Source: Chondrus crispus | Taxonomy: Eukaryota; Rhodophyta; Florideophyceae; Gigartinales; Gigartinaceae | DNA: 64,000 nucleotides | Direction of reading: 5' to 3' | Assembly (NCBI RefSeq): GCF_000350225.1 | Contig: NW_005179096.1 | Span: forward strand, 91,322 to 155,321 | In this document: positions 17,544 to 27,216 of the stretch, piece by piece | Numbering within the stretch: position 1 is the first letter of the stretch | Layout of the letters: each line of letters opens with the position of its first letter | The notes under the pieces: generated by a model | What the model was told of the DNA's origin: nothing | What the model saw: the letters and a program-made list of their open reading frames with translations, nothing else | Database searches by the model: none | Position numbers and translations under genes: made by a program

Positions 17544-18341
17544 TCACCATGTGGGTGACAGCTCAGCAGCGATAAGAGCGGTGCGCGTATCGTCGATGAC
17601 GTCGCGGATGGTCCGTTCCGCTGACGCGTTCTGCTGTGACGATTGCGGCGTGGTGACCGTGTTGATGGTCCCATTCTGTCGGTGGAATGCCTGGATGACG
17701 GAGAAGGTTAGTTCTTTGGCGTTCTCAGTGTAGACGCGGCGCGCAGAGCGTCCAGTAATGGTTTGCCAGCGTCGCAAGACGTCCACTAGCGTTTGGGCGG
17801 CTTGCCCTTTTGTCTTCAGCGGAACCGCCGCGGTGTACTTTGATGCCGCATGTACTACTATCTGGAGGTGCCGTCTGCCGGCCAATGACGCCGGGAGGGG
17901 TCCGCATAGGTCCGCGGACACTTTGTCCTTAGTGACGGGTGCCGTCTTAGGCGGCACCGAATGCGTCGAAAACGCTTGCGCGTGCGACAGACTGGCCTGC
18001 TCCGGCTCCTGAAGCGGGTGGGTAGCCATTGACGACACTGCGTCGCGTCTGTGTGCCCGAGACTGATATCCGGCCTGCTGGGGCACGGTGGTTATGCGCC
18101 AGCGGGCGTTCCGCTCCCTCCGACGCTCCACAGACATAACCTGCGCCACTCGGGCCGTGTCAGGTAAGGGGGAAGATGTTGGGAACGAGGCGCGAGTCTG
18201 TTTGCCGAGGGGGCACGCTGGGCAGAGCAGTGTGCCCTCTGTAGCATAAACACCCCCAGCGATAGGGGTGTATGCCCAGTTCGACCGAGACCCTTCTCGA
18301 TCGGGAAGACGGGGGTGAGGCGGGACACCAGCTAACGGCAC
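17544..18341 (-). pseudogene. Copia integrase with altered catalytic residue
   Basis: 265 codons. The pre-integrase motif GGVYATEGTLLCPACPLGKQ is at about residues 28-47. The core begins SADLCGPL (first Asp), and QNASAERTIRDV carries the Glu. The middle catalytic Asp, normally in a (S/T)DNGxE motif, is replaced: YTENAKEL. This substitution should abolish strand transfer. No gag or protease reading frame precedes it; the first His pair of the zinc finger is not evident. Confidence 0.75.
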
Positions 18342-18428
18342 CGGGCAGCGGGCCCGGGTAGCGTGGTAGAGCGGGAACGGGGAAGACGCTGGTTCGCGCG
18401 AGCGATTCGACGCCTCGACGCCCCGGCG

Positions 18429-18846
18429 CGGTACTGGGTAACGATCCAGTACCGACGGGCGGAGGCGGGGCCGGCACGTGGGCGTACTGGGCGCGTCCTC
18501 AACCCGCGCTCGGTGCCGCTCTAAGGTAGTTAGCGAGCGCTACCTTAGAATAAGCGGGAAGTCGGACCTTGACGGTCGGTGGGTGACAAGTCCGTGCTTG
18601 TCCTCCTCCACCGCCGCCGGTCCGCTCCATATTTAATGTACATAATAACCTATCATAATAGTACAGTACCGATGTACTGTAGCGATGTACTGTAGCGGTC
18701 GGTCGACACTGTAATACTGTCAGCCATCGGGGCTGACAGTACACGTGTGTGCGTGCTCTTCGGTCCCGCGCGTACACGTGTACACGTGCGCCCCCTGTAC
18801 TCGTGGGTTCACGTGGTGGTACTGTAGAGCATCGAGCCCTACAGTA
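18429..18846. repeat. Cluster of five perfect hairpins in the copia leader
   Basis: Perfect stems are at 18429-18454 (9 bp, CGGTACTGG), 18521-18548 (9 bp, CTAAGGTAG), 18663-18680 (7 bp, ACAGTAC), 18715-18741 (11 bp, TACTGTCAGCC, loop ATCGG) and 18820-18846 (8 bp, TACTGTAG). GATGTACTGTAGC is also tandemly repeated near 18671-18696. The cluster fills the place where gag should be. Confidence 0.6.
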
Positions 18847-19008
18847 ACCGATCCGATTCTGAGTTGATCTAATCTAAAATAAGGTCCCAGGGGGGGTTAT
18901 ACTACACCGTCGTGGTCGTTGGGGTGTACGGGGTGTGTGGGTGCGGTGGGGGTTGGGGGTTGTGTGTTGTGTGGTGGTAGGAATGGGGGGAGGGTGAGAG
19001 TCAAGGTT

Positions 19009-19026
19009 CAATGGAGACCCATAACC
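19009..19026 (-). promoter_or_regulatory. Copia primer site matching an initiator-tRNA half
   Basis: The minus strand after the 5' LTR begins GGTTATGGGTCTCC. Its complement contains CCCATAACC, the anticodon loop of initiator tRNA-Met. Drosophila copia is primed by the 5' half of initiator tRNA cut in that loop; this site fits the same mode. Confidence 0.6.
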
Positions 19027-19167
19027 TGTTGTCCAAGAACTTTGGCTTCTCTTTACTTTTGGTCTACCGGACGGACTTGAGTCTACTTATACTCTTCGTC
19101 CTGCAGTACGACGGTGGTGAGGACAGTTTGTCCTCCACAGTATGATATGATGTGTGAGAGGTCAACA
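19027..19167 (-). repeat. 5' LTR of copia element
   Basis: 141 bp, TGTTGTCC...GGTCAACA, about 95% like the left copy apart from the 42-bp difference. Confidence 0.8.
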
Positions 19168-19648
19168 TCTACAGTCCGAGTAATGTACATCTACAGTGCT
19201 TGTTTGTTGCACTATTTTCACCCCTTTCCTATTGAATTCCACGCCAATGTTATTGTGGGAGAATTCCAGTTTCCCTAAGCGTCGTTCCAAACAGAAAATA
19301 TAATATATGGATTTCAAAATATGTGCGCAGACGATGCATTGGTGCCCTTCCAAAAGTAAGAAGGAAATATGAACAGATCCTCGTACTGACCCCTCATACT
19401 CACATACCCAGCCCTCGTACCCACACCAGGAGCACAGTAGAACGCCGCCTACTTCCGTACAAACTGTCTTTGAACTGGTAATTGCTTTCCGTCCCCATCG
19501 ACAGCACTGGTCCGTAAATCACCGCAGGACTATCCTCTATATTAAATTCCATCGCAGCTCGTGCTCAGCCTACTCAAAAATCTATTCGACACCCGCTATC
19601 TCTAGCCTGTTCCTTCACCGCCCTTTCTCAGCTTTCAGTATCCCCACA
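19168..19648. other. Flank between copia element and transposase gene
   Basis: TCTAC at 19168-19172 may be the copia target duplication. A 63-codon minus frame (19353-19162) looks non-random (ends VDVHYSDCRC) but is unsupported. No other feature is seen. Confidence 0.3.
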
Positions 19649-20886
19649 ATGCCTCGAACCTCAGCTAGTCGAGTGAGGAGACAACGGGCTCTATTGGCTG
19701 TTGCTGTATACGAAAGGAGACTACAACAGCAAACGGAAACAGCAGCCGTCCTCTCCGCATGCTGGCATGTAAACAGCATTCGACTTCAAGGACGCCAGAC
19801 GACCAACATCGAGAGGCCTGTTATGACATTTCATGCAATGGTAAGCGGTATTTCAGATAAGTTCTTTCAACGCCTTTACAGGATGCCATTTCGATTATTC
19901 GCGCAGCTTGTTGACGTTATCTCGCCACATACGGGTCAGGAACAACGGAGAGAAAAGCACTCATGCTGGATTAAATTATCCATCACACTGCGATGGCGGG
20001 CCGGAGGTTCTTATTTAGTTATTTCCTTATTACATAATGTCTCTCCTTCATCATTATATCATTACGTCGAAAACACACTCTAATGCCTCAACGACAACCT
20101 TGAAATTTCTTTTCCATATTCGCATATCTCATGGTTGGAAGATGTCTCGAAAACATTTTCACGAGAAGGACGTAGTCCACTCACACAATGCTGCGGCGCA
20201 ATTGATGGTATGGCCGTAAAAATTTGCGAATCAGCTGCCTCCGAGGTCTCCAACGCCTCAACTTTCTACAATCGAAAGGGATTTTTCGCCCTAAACCTAC
20301 AGGCCATGTGTGATTCTTTTTATCGATTCACATTTTTATCGTGTATTTCACCAGGTTCTTCCCATGACTCTACTGCTTATGCTATGAGCGGTTTGTCAAG
20401 ATTGCTCACACGTGAAAGCGATTCCCTAGAGGAGGGATACTGGATCGCAGGAGACGATGCGTACAGCTATTCAGAAAGGTTGTTATGCCCATGGCCGGGA
20501 CGCAACCTCAGCGTGACCAAGGACTGCTTTAATTATTGGCAGAGCTCATCCCGCATATTCATTGAACAAGCGTTTGGCATGCTGGTTGGGAGATGGAGGT
20601 GTTGCAGAGGCCGCTGCGCTGTTTCCTTAAAAAGAACGCACTCGTCATTATTATTTGCTGCAAGTTGCACAACTTCATAATTGAGAATGGAGGTGGTGCT
20701 ACTGTGCCCTCTCCATCTCAGACTGACAACAGCGGACACTATGACTCTCCTGACTATACTGTGCACCTTCAAGACCAGTGCGACGTAGAAACCCAAGCGC
20801 ATCGAAGGCGAAGAGACCTTGACGCAAGCGCATTACGTCAATTATTTACTGAAGAAATTGAGGAGCATGGAACACGCAGACCTTGA
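19649..20886 (+). pseudogene. PIF/Harbinger-type transposase (DDE_4 family), broken
   Basis: Starts at MPRTSASRVR. An N-terminal helix-turn-helix-like region contains LRWRAGGSYLVI and VSPSSLYHYV, typical of this family. The catalytic core shows CCGAIDGMAV (first Asp), SPGSSHDSTAY (second Asp), the GDDAYSYSERLL stretch and RIFIEQAFGMLVGRWR (Glu). The C-terminus reads CKLHNFIIENGG. Two lesions are visible: a TAA at 20081-20083 within one continuous frame, and a 1-nt frameshift at about 20597 just after the Glu motif. Otherwise about 410 codons, normal for the family. Harbinger elements usually pair this enzyme with a Myb-like protein; a Myb-like pseudogene lies convergently at 22773-24180. Confidence 0.85.
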
Positions 20887-22189
20887 CTGCAATCCACAAC
20901 TTTGTGGTGCGGTCACATGGAGGTAGACTGTGTGCCGCATGGCAAGGGCAGGGCGTTTGGTAATGGTCCCGTCCAAGGCTTCGCCCGTGGTACAGGAAGA
21001 CAAGGACAGAGGACGCAACCAAACATTTATTTGGACTCCGGAATGCGCTACCTGTTCCCGTTCCTCCTTCTGTTCGAGCTGTCCCGTGTGCCGGACACCG
21101 AGGTCCTCATCGCCCAGCTCTTCGATGTCGGCAGCCATGACGTCTCCGTTAAGGGCGAAGCTAAAGGGTGTGTACGGGGGGCGGGGGAGCATCAAGAAGG
21201 CGCAGCGCAGACTGGGGTGCGTCAGGGGTATGCGTGCGGCACGCGGAGTGAGGACGCGGATGTGAGGTTCGCCACGGCGGAAATGGGCTGAAGGGTGCTG
21301 TCTCGCGTCCGGGAAGGCTAGATGCGGCATGTTAGGTTGATTTGGATGCTGAGATTCTTGGTAAAGTGCAGTATTCTGCGTTCAACAGGGGCCAAGAACT
21401 TTAAACATGTTCATCTCTTGGCTGGAACATTCCTGGTGCGGTGGTGCTGACAGTTGCGATGGGGGGTCGGGATGTCGAGCAAGCATGGGAATATGATGTG
21501 TTACTGTGGTGAGTGAATGTTGTCGCGGGACGTTATGACTTTGGGCCCAGTGTGGTATAAATGAGGGGAGGAAAGTTTATTTATTATTCGGATGTGTGGT
21601 AGTGGGGACTGATGGTCTTGATGATGCTGTTGAGGATGGCAATTGGTGTGAGGATGAAGAGATTGTTGCTGCGGCTGACGCTGGGGCGGCTAAGGATATT
21701 ATGGAGGTTGGTTACGGTGTCCGTAGGGAGGCAATTGAGGAGGATCCCGCGACATTGGCTGAGAGTGACTGAGTTGGGATCAAGTGTAGTGTGAGGATGG
21801 ATGCTCGTCATGGAAAAATCGAAAGGAGGTGTGGCAGATTGTGTTTCACGAACAGGGTAGAAGTGAATGTGGAGTGTCTGCGAAATGCAGGTAATGAAAG
21901 AAAGGATAGTGTCGTGGATAGAAGCACAAACTTGGACAGTGACGGATGGTGGTGTGAACGACTAAAGGGAATGTTTTCTGCTATGGTACTGGGAGTGGGG
22001 AGAGAGGGGTGATCTTGGTCAATGTGCATGTTGTTTAAGACCGAGGTTATCATGGATGGAAATGGAGAGGGAGAAGACAGGGAAGATAGGCATTGACATG
22101 GGAGACGTAACTGATGGTGTGAATGATTTCTGGAAGACACCGGCAGTGGTGATCGGAAGAAGGAAAAGCAACTGGAGAGATTCAAGCAG
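20887..22189. other. Stretch without a recognisable gene
   Basis: Open frames exist on both strands (for example 20902-21291 + and 21330-20842 -) but overlap each other and carry no motif I recognise. A TATAAA-like GTATAAATGAGG lies near 21553. Confidence 0.3.
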
Positions 22190-22630
22190 TTGATCGTGGA
22201 CCTGGAGCGCAAGGTTTCGGTGCTAGAGGCTGAACGAGAGACAGCTGCACTAACGCCGGGAGTAAGCATTAGTGGGTTTATGAATATGCAGCAAGAGGGG
22301 ATAGCGGGGGCGCAGGCGCAGTCTGTGTCGAGTGTGACGATGCCGCTGCCGGCTTCAGTTCCAAAGGTGATCGAGGTTGAACCTGCAGAGGTGAAGAACT
22401 TGATCGTGCCGGAACTGGTGAACGAAGAAGACGACGAGAGCGGACTGGTGAGGCTGCAGTCAGTGCAGGTGGAGACGAAGAGACAGATCAAGGATCTGGG
22501 CAGGCTGTCTAAGGAATTGATGGAAGAAATTGAAGAGAAAAAGAGGGGGTCTGGACAGGACTTCTTGGAGGATAAGGGTCGCAAGAAGGCTATCCCCGGC
22601 GACGGGTCGGAAATGGTTATCGACGGATGA
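22190..22630 (+). CDS. Hypothetical coiled-coil protein fragment
   Basis: About 146 codons, with the same frame open a further 40 nt upstream (KKEKQLERFKQLIVDLERKV). The N-terminus is a leucine-heptad coiled coil, and a second helical stretch (LGRLSKELMEEIEEKKR) precedes the end at TGA 22628-22630. Composition is protein-like rather than random. No start ATG is evident before residue 29. It may be the tail of a transposon-associated DNA-binding protein; identity unknown. Confidence 0.4.
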   Translation: MIVDLERKVSVLEAERETAALTPGVSISGFMNMQQEGIAGAQAQSVSSVTMPLPASVPKVIEVEPAEVKNLIVPELVNEEDDESGLVRLQSVQVETKRQIKDLGRLSKELMEEIEEKKRGSGQDFLEDKGRKKAIPGDGSEMVIDG

Positions 22631-22772
22631 GGGGAGATGGTGTTTTTGGGGTGTGTGAGAAGGGCGTTGGCGGGCATGCACAACCAAGACACAGTTTTGA
22701 GGAAATGCTGGTGTTGTTTGTGTAAGCTTTTTGTGTGGGGAGCAGATGAAAGTGTCTCAGTGTAGGAAATTT

Positions 22773-24180
22773 CTACTGCTGGTGTGACATTGCGTCGTTG
22801 ATCATTGTCTCCACCTGGTTCAAGCGATCCGTGTGACTCTCCAAGCACCGCGTGGAGTACACATCATCTGCGCTCAGACCATTGATCATCAACAAGATCT
22901 TTGATTCTAGATCCATCAAAGAAGATACTGTGTCCACAATCTTCATAGAACGGTCGAGCTCGATTGTTTGGCTTTCCATCGCAATATCATTTGCGCCGCT
23001 ATCTTGAATCACTATGGGCCTTACCGCATCGCGAGAACTTGCCAAAGACGTGATTGCAGCAGCAAGGGCGTCGGTTGTCTCATCGCGACGACGCTTTCTA
23101 CCAGATTGATTAAAATTCTGCTCCCTACTCATCGGACATCTGTCGGCATTCCAGGACAGACTCGATTTGGAAACCTGAAGGTAAAGTTCGCAGCACGACC
23201 TCCAAACTTGGATGGTCGTGAAACACACAGTGCATATGGCACAAGACGTCATCGCCCTACGTAAAAAGCGGAAACGTGTCTGAATCGCCTTGACCTGAAG
23301 CGTCGAAATTCTTGCTTGCCACACTATATGCTGAGCGAAGCTTTGTCCATTTCTGTTTCAATATCTGACAGTCACGAATGTGTCGGCGATTTCATGGGTC
23401 AATGCGCATCAAAATGTCCAAAGTGACGCCATCAAAAGCTTCAAGGAGCTCTGGGTTGAATTCTGAATCGCTGAAAAGCAGTCTGAATTCTTTGGCAAAG
23501 GAATCATGGCGGTTACTATCCATCTCTGCCCTAGTAGTGATGCGCTGATACATCTTGGCAACCAAAGTGGCATTTCGAGAATCTGCTATTACGTGACACA
23601 GCCTTGCACTTTCTTCTTTTGTCCAGTTTGGTGCTCGATTCCGTCCATTTCCCTCTGTAATGTCAGGACCAGCCTCTTCATAAAGCTGCTTCAGCTCTAA
23701 TATTTTGGAATAAGATGCCACACCCTTTCTGCCTAAGCGGGCAATAAGGGTACTTTTCGCTCCAGATCCAGACATTCCAATTTTCTTGCAGGCAGCGGAC
23801 AGTGTCGCCTGTGAGCATACATTAGCTGCTGGCTCCGGAGGGTGCCTGGGTTCGTTTGGAAGCAAACGTACTGACGCGCCAGATAGGGGTGGCTGGTTGT
23901 CGTTTGCGATAAGAGGCCGGCAACGTGCGGTGGAACTGAGGGTGCTGATTAAGGGCTGTAGTTGGATTTCATCAGCGTTTTCTGTCCGTTGGTGTTCTTG
24001 TGCTCCCCGCGGAAGGCGTTGGGGGTTTAGCTGGGACGGTGAAAACACATGGCCGTACCCATAGTTTTCGTTGGAATCTTCACCAGGATTGGGGAGGGGA
24101 TGTGAGTCTGGAGTGTTGTGGTATCGGTCGCATTGTCGTTGAGGATCGTTTGACATCCTTCGAGAAATGGAAATGTGCAT
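22773..24180 (-). pseudogene. SAP and Myb/SANT-like DNA-binding protein, transposon-associated (broken)
   Basis: The first frame (24180-23392) has a SAP-like helix pair (LSAACKKIGMSGSGAKSTLI). A Myb/SANT-like segment follows (NWTKEESARLCHVIADSRN, Trp near its start) and ends at FDGVTLDILMRIDP. The next frames continue the same protein: DCQILKQKWTKLRSAYSVAS, then FPLFT-stop-GDDVLCHMHC, then EQNFNQSGRKRRRDE and a helical C-terminus ending NDAMSHQQ at about 22785. Stops (TAG after FPLFT, and after MSDE) and frame changes show decay. Myb-like partners accompany Harbinger transposases; the broken transposase at 19649-20886 points towards this gene, so both could come from one element. Confidence 0.6.
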
Positions 24181-24353
24181 TCGTGACGAGCCCAGCAGTT
24201 TGAATCCGACTTTTGTACTTTGGCGGCAAAGAACGAGATCGTCTCATGTGGTACTTGCAAGCAAGAAGGCCGCAAGAGAAGTGTACGCCAACCCTCCCAC
24301 ATAATATATGCCCAATCATGGACCAGAAAGGCTCATATTTTGTATTCCATATT

Positions 24354-25524
24354 TTATTGAAGGTCGTTTGGAATGACCCTAATATACCTCTGCCATACAT
24401 CTGTCACAGTGCCATCTTGATCCACGAAATCCGAAGTTGGCTGCCATTCAGCGTCCTGTGTCGGACACCCTTTCATCGATGTGAGAAACTGATATCCCCT
24501 TCCACGTTTACGATGCTTGAGAATTGATTCCACGTACTGCTCAGCTCTATCAATCGCTGGAACAGTTTCCGATCTCTCAACTAAATCGGCTGTAATATCC
24601 ACGAGTTGACTCACATATGGCGTTGTGTGGGTCGTTCTGCCCAGACACGCTCCACTTGCGATAAGCCTCCGTAAACACTCTCTTAGAGCGGTACAGCTGA
24701 TACTTGAGCTTTTCACCGCTTCTCTCTGTCACGGGTGCGGCCGTACTGTCAACATTTGCAACGTAGGCAGACAATGTCAGTGGTATCTCAACCTTATCGT
24801 CGTTGAATAATCGTTTGATAATCGTTTCCCAGAACTCGTCTCGTGTTGCGCCCTTGTCGAGCTCGCTCCGCTCTAGGTTGCGACCAGACTGAATTAGAGC
24901 TAACCGAGCGTCGTCGTGCTTGTAAACAATAGCGACCATTCGAGCGAATTCGTTTAATGTGAAGGGAGTCTCCGTAGGCGCGATCATGCAGCTTTCGCTT
25001 CGAGGCGTCCGGAAGATGTGCAGGTTAAACGTCTGCAGGTCTTCCGCAGAAGGGCATTTAGAAACCATGTGGACGCACAGTGCGATGCGGTTCGTACAGG
25101 AGTCACCAAGGATTGTATCCCAAGGCTGGTCGCCGTCATACGCATACAGTGCAGTGAGTATCGAGCATACCACTACTCTCTTCCTGCCAGCCTGCTGGGC
25201 AGGCAGCTGATACTCTTTCTTGAGCCTCTTGCAAAGGCCGCGCAGGTTCTGGGCAGTTCGGGTCATCAGGAAGGTGTAGACTTTGTCACGGATGTTTTCC
25301 GTTCCATCCGTGACGGTGTCGTTCATGTAGTTGCTGTCGTACGGATTCATCACGCTGCTGTGCCCGCCGTCACCTCTCTCATCATTGTCTTCTCCCTCGG
25401 CATGGGCCGACGGATTTGACGGCGGAATTGACAGCGGAGTTGACGGCGGCGCTGACTCTGCACTCATCAGCAGACCCGGTAGCGACACTGCAGGCAGCAG
25501 CTGACGGGGAGTGAGCGAGGTCAT
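24354..25524 (-). pseudogene. Chromodomain-like protein of unknown role (frameshifted)
   Basis: The first ATG well placed for the frame is at 25524 (MTSLTPRQLL). The frame runs to 24577 through a globular, cysteine-containing region. A +1 shift near 24640 then continues to 24354 with VDITADLVERSETVPAIDRA and a chromodomain-like end (YVESILKHRKRGRGY, then DAEWQPTSDF). Both frames overlap for 140 nt. The chromodomain match is by motif only. It precedes the SAP/Myb pseudogene on the same strand by 170 bp, so the two may belong to one transposon. A 63-bp palindrome lies 70 bp upstream of the ATG. Confidence 0.45.
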
Positions 25525-25593
25525 TTTCGCCGCTGGTGATGAGTGGGGAAAGTGTGTCGCGCAGCCATCCTCGCGCCGCGGAAATGCGGCCAG

Positions 25594-25656
25594 CAATTCT
25601 GTCACATCGGAGACTTCTACTGCCGGGCAGTAGAAGTCTCCGATGTGACAGAATTG
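25594..25656. repeat. 63-bp near-perfect palindrome
   Basis: Arms of 31 bp (starting CAATTCTGTCACATCGGAGA) are perfect inverted copies separated by one nucleotide at 25625. The palindrome lies upstream of the minus-strand chromodomain-like gene. Confidence 0.9.
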
Positions 25657-25829
25657 GCGGCAACGCTTCAGCGAAACTGCTGAGATTTTGCGGCTAGTTC
25701 TGTCGCTGAGACTTTGCCGCCAAATCCGTCTCGAAAATGGCGCGAAGCGGTCGTGCATTTGTTCGAGCAACTTCTTTTTTGCGTGGGAGAAGTTGATCGT
25801 ACATTTGCATGCAAAAGTAACATACGTTA

Positions 25830-26114
25830 TCATACATTTATCATACACCCGGGATTCCCCAAGGGGAGCCAATAGCAGCTCAGAAACCGGGCATGCAAGC
25901 AAAAAAGTGGCTGTATAGACCGACCTTTAGAATAGTTATGTCGCCGACTGTGGCAAACGACCACCACTTCGCGTGCGTACTGCAGCTGCAGTAATTTTTC
26001 CTGCTTTTTGATCATAATGTCGCAGCATGGCAGGAGTTCGAGCTCTGCCTTGCGTCGTTCGTTCAGCAGTTTGTTGTCGACGCGCTTATATTTTTTGATT
26101 ACATCATACTCCAC
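25830..26114 (-). CDS. Hypothetical ORF next to the element 3 junction
   Basis: 94 codons from ATG 26114. The first 50 residues (MEYDVIKKYKRVDNKLLNER, then lysine/glutamate/leucine-rich) look like real protein; the remainder does not. DNA around its start (26095-26150) is about 75% similar by eye to 40097-40155 in element 2. No family recognised. Confidence 0.3.
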   Translation of the reverse strand: MEYDVIKKYKRVDNKLLNERRKAELELLPCCDIMIKKQEKLLQLQYAREVVVVCHSRRHNYSKGRSIQPLFCLHARFLSCYWLPLGNPGCMINV

Positions 26115-26337
26115 ACGGGCGGACCGCCTGTTCGAAACGTCATTTCTCGTGCCTATTGCGGTGAGGCGTGTTTGCGTTTTCCGGGAGGCTCAATGCCTCA
26201 TCCAAGGATACAGTTTCGCTTCTCTGCCTTGCTCTGCTTTCCTTCAAACTCCTTATTTGCGAACCTCGTAGATGCGTTCCTTCCTCGAAGTTCTGACCTC
26301 TCTGTTGTTTCTAACCTACTAATTCTATTTACGATGG

Positions 26338-27216
26338 CTATCCCGGTTGTGCGTGCGACGCTTGCGCGGGTAAGGGTAGCCTTTTCCTTCGGAAATATGT
26401 GACTATCGCACTGCGGGGTATTTGTTCAATAGGGTCCCACGTTGCGTTCTCGATGGTATACCCATTCCACCTCACTTTGAGAATTAATTTCTCCTCGTTG
26501 TAGCCGTGGTCCACGATCTTGTCGATCACATACTCCTGACTCTCGGATCCTTCTTACTGCGCGTCCAACTGTCCTTCCCCCTTCCGAAGAGCCAGCGACT
26601 CATCCGCATCCTGCTCTTTCGAACCTCCCATCTCTTGTGGATCGGGCGGGATGCCCGCAGCTTCCTGATATTCCAACGGTCCTTCTTCCGTCCTACTCTT
26701 CGCTTGCGCGGCGGGTTCTTCTCGTTCCCCTTCTCGATTGAGGAACTGTAGCGCTTATCGTAGCCCGATTATCGGCGTGTAGTTCATGGGACTAGGGGCA
26801 AATTCGACTCTATCTCGCGACACGCGCTGTTCTTGGTCGCCGATGGCAATGACGACCGTATTCTCAGTTGACTCCTTCACTTGATACGGACCGGTAGCCA
26901 CTTGTGCCAACTTATGTTTCGGCTCGGTGGCCGTGCCTTGCTCCTTTTGAAGGAATACGTATGATCCTGAAGGGATATCATACTTCGACTTGCGGAGCCT
27001 TGCGTCAAAGTTGCGCTTGTAGCGCGCTTGTTCTTTCCGCAAGCTCTTATCAGCGCCTTTCATCAGGCTTTCCAACCACAACTGCCATTTTAGGTAGGAC
27101 GCTCGATTCGAGCTAAATCTTTCCAAACTTGGCTGTGCTTGGAACGCAATGCTTCTGGGCGCCCAAGCTAACACCAGCTCGAAGGGCGCGATGTTCGTAG
27201 TTCGATGAACTTGCAA
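26338..27216 (-). pseudogene. Integrase C-terminus and chromodomain, element 3
   Basis: Pieces 27216-26755 (THNIAPFELVL-like start, KHKLAQVATGPYQVKE) and 26529-26338 (IDKIVDHGYNEEKLILKVRW, ATWDPIEQIP). A stop at about 26755 and frame change in the linker separate them. The chromodomain itself has no lesion. Confidence 0.7.

Larger units (their letters stand above)
15401..19167 (-). mobile_element. Gag-less Ty1/copia element, 3.8 kb
   Basis: LTR copies lie at 15401-15583 and 19027-19167 (TGTTG...CAACA). Order on the minus strand is integrase (18341-17544) then RT and RNase H (about 17000-15578), the Ty1/copia arrangement. A purine tract lies beside the left LTR and a primer site beside the right LTR. 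There is no gag or protease; the space holds perfect hairpins. The RT N-terminal half is missing or interrupted by TGA, and the integrase middle Asp is altered. The element is non-autonomous and decayed. Flanks TGTAC (reconstructed across element 1) and TCTAC could be a duplication with one mismatch. Confidence 0.85.

Noticed and set aside
20842..21330. 162-codon minus-strand ORF overlapping the transposase end
   Set aside because: An equally long plus frame (20902-21291) overlaps it; neither has a motif, and one end lies in transposase coding DNA.
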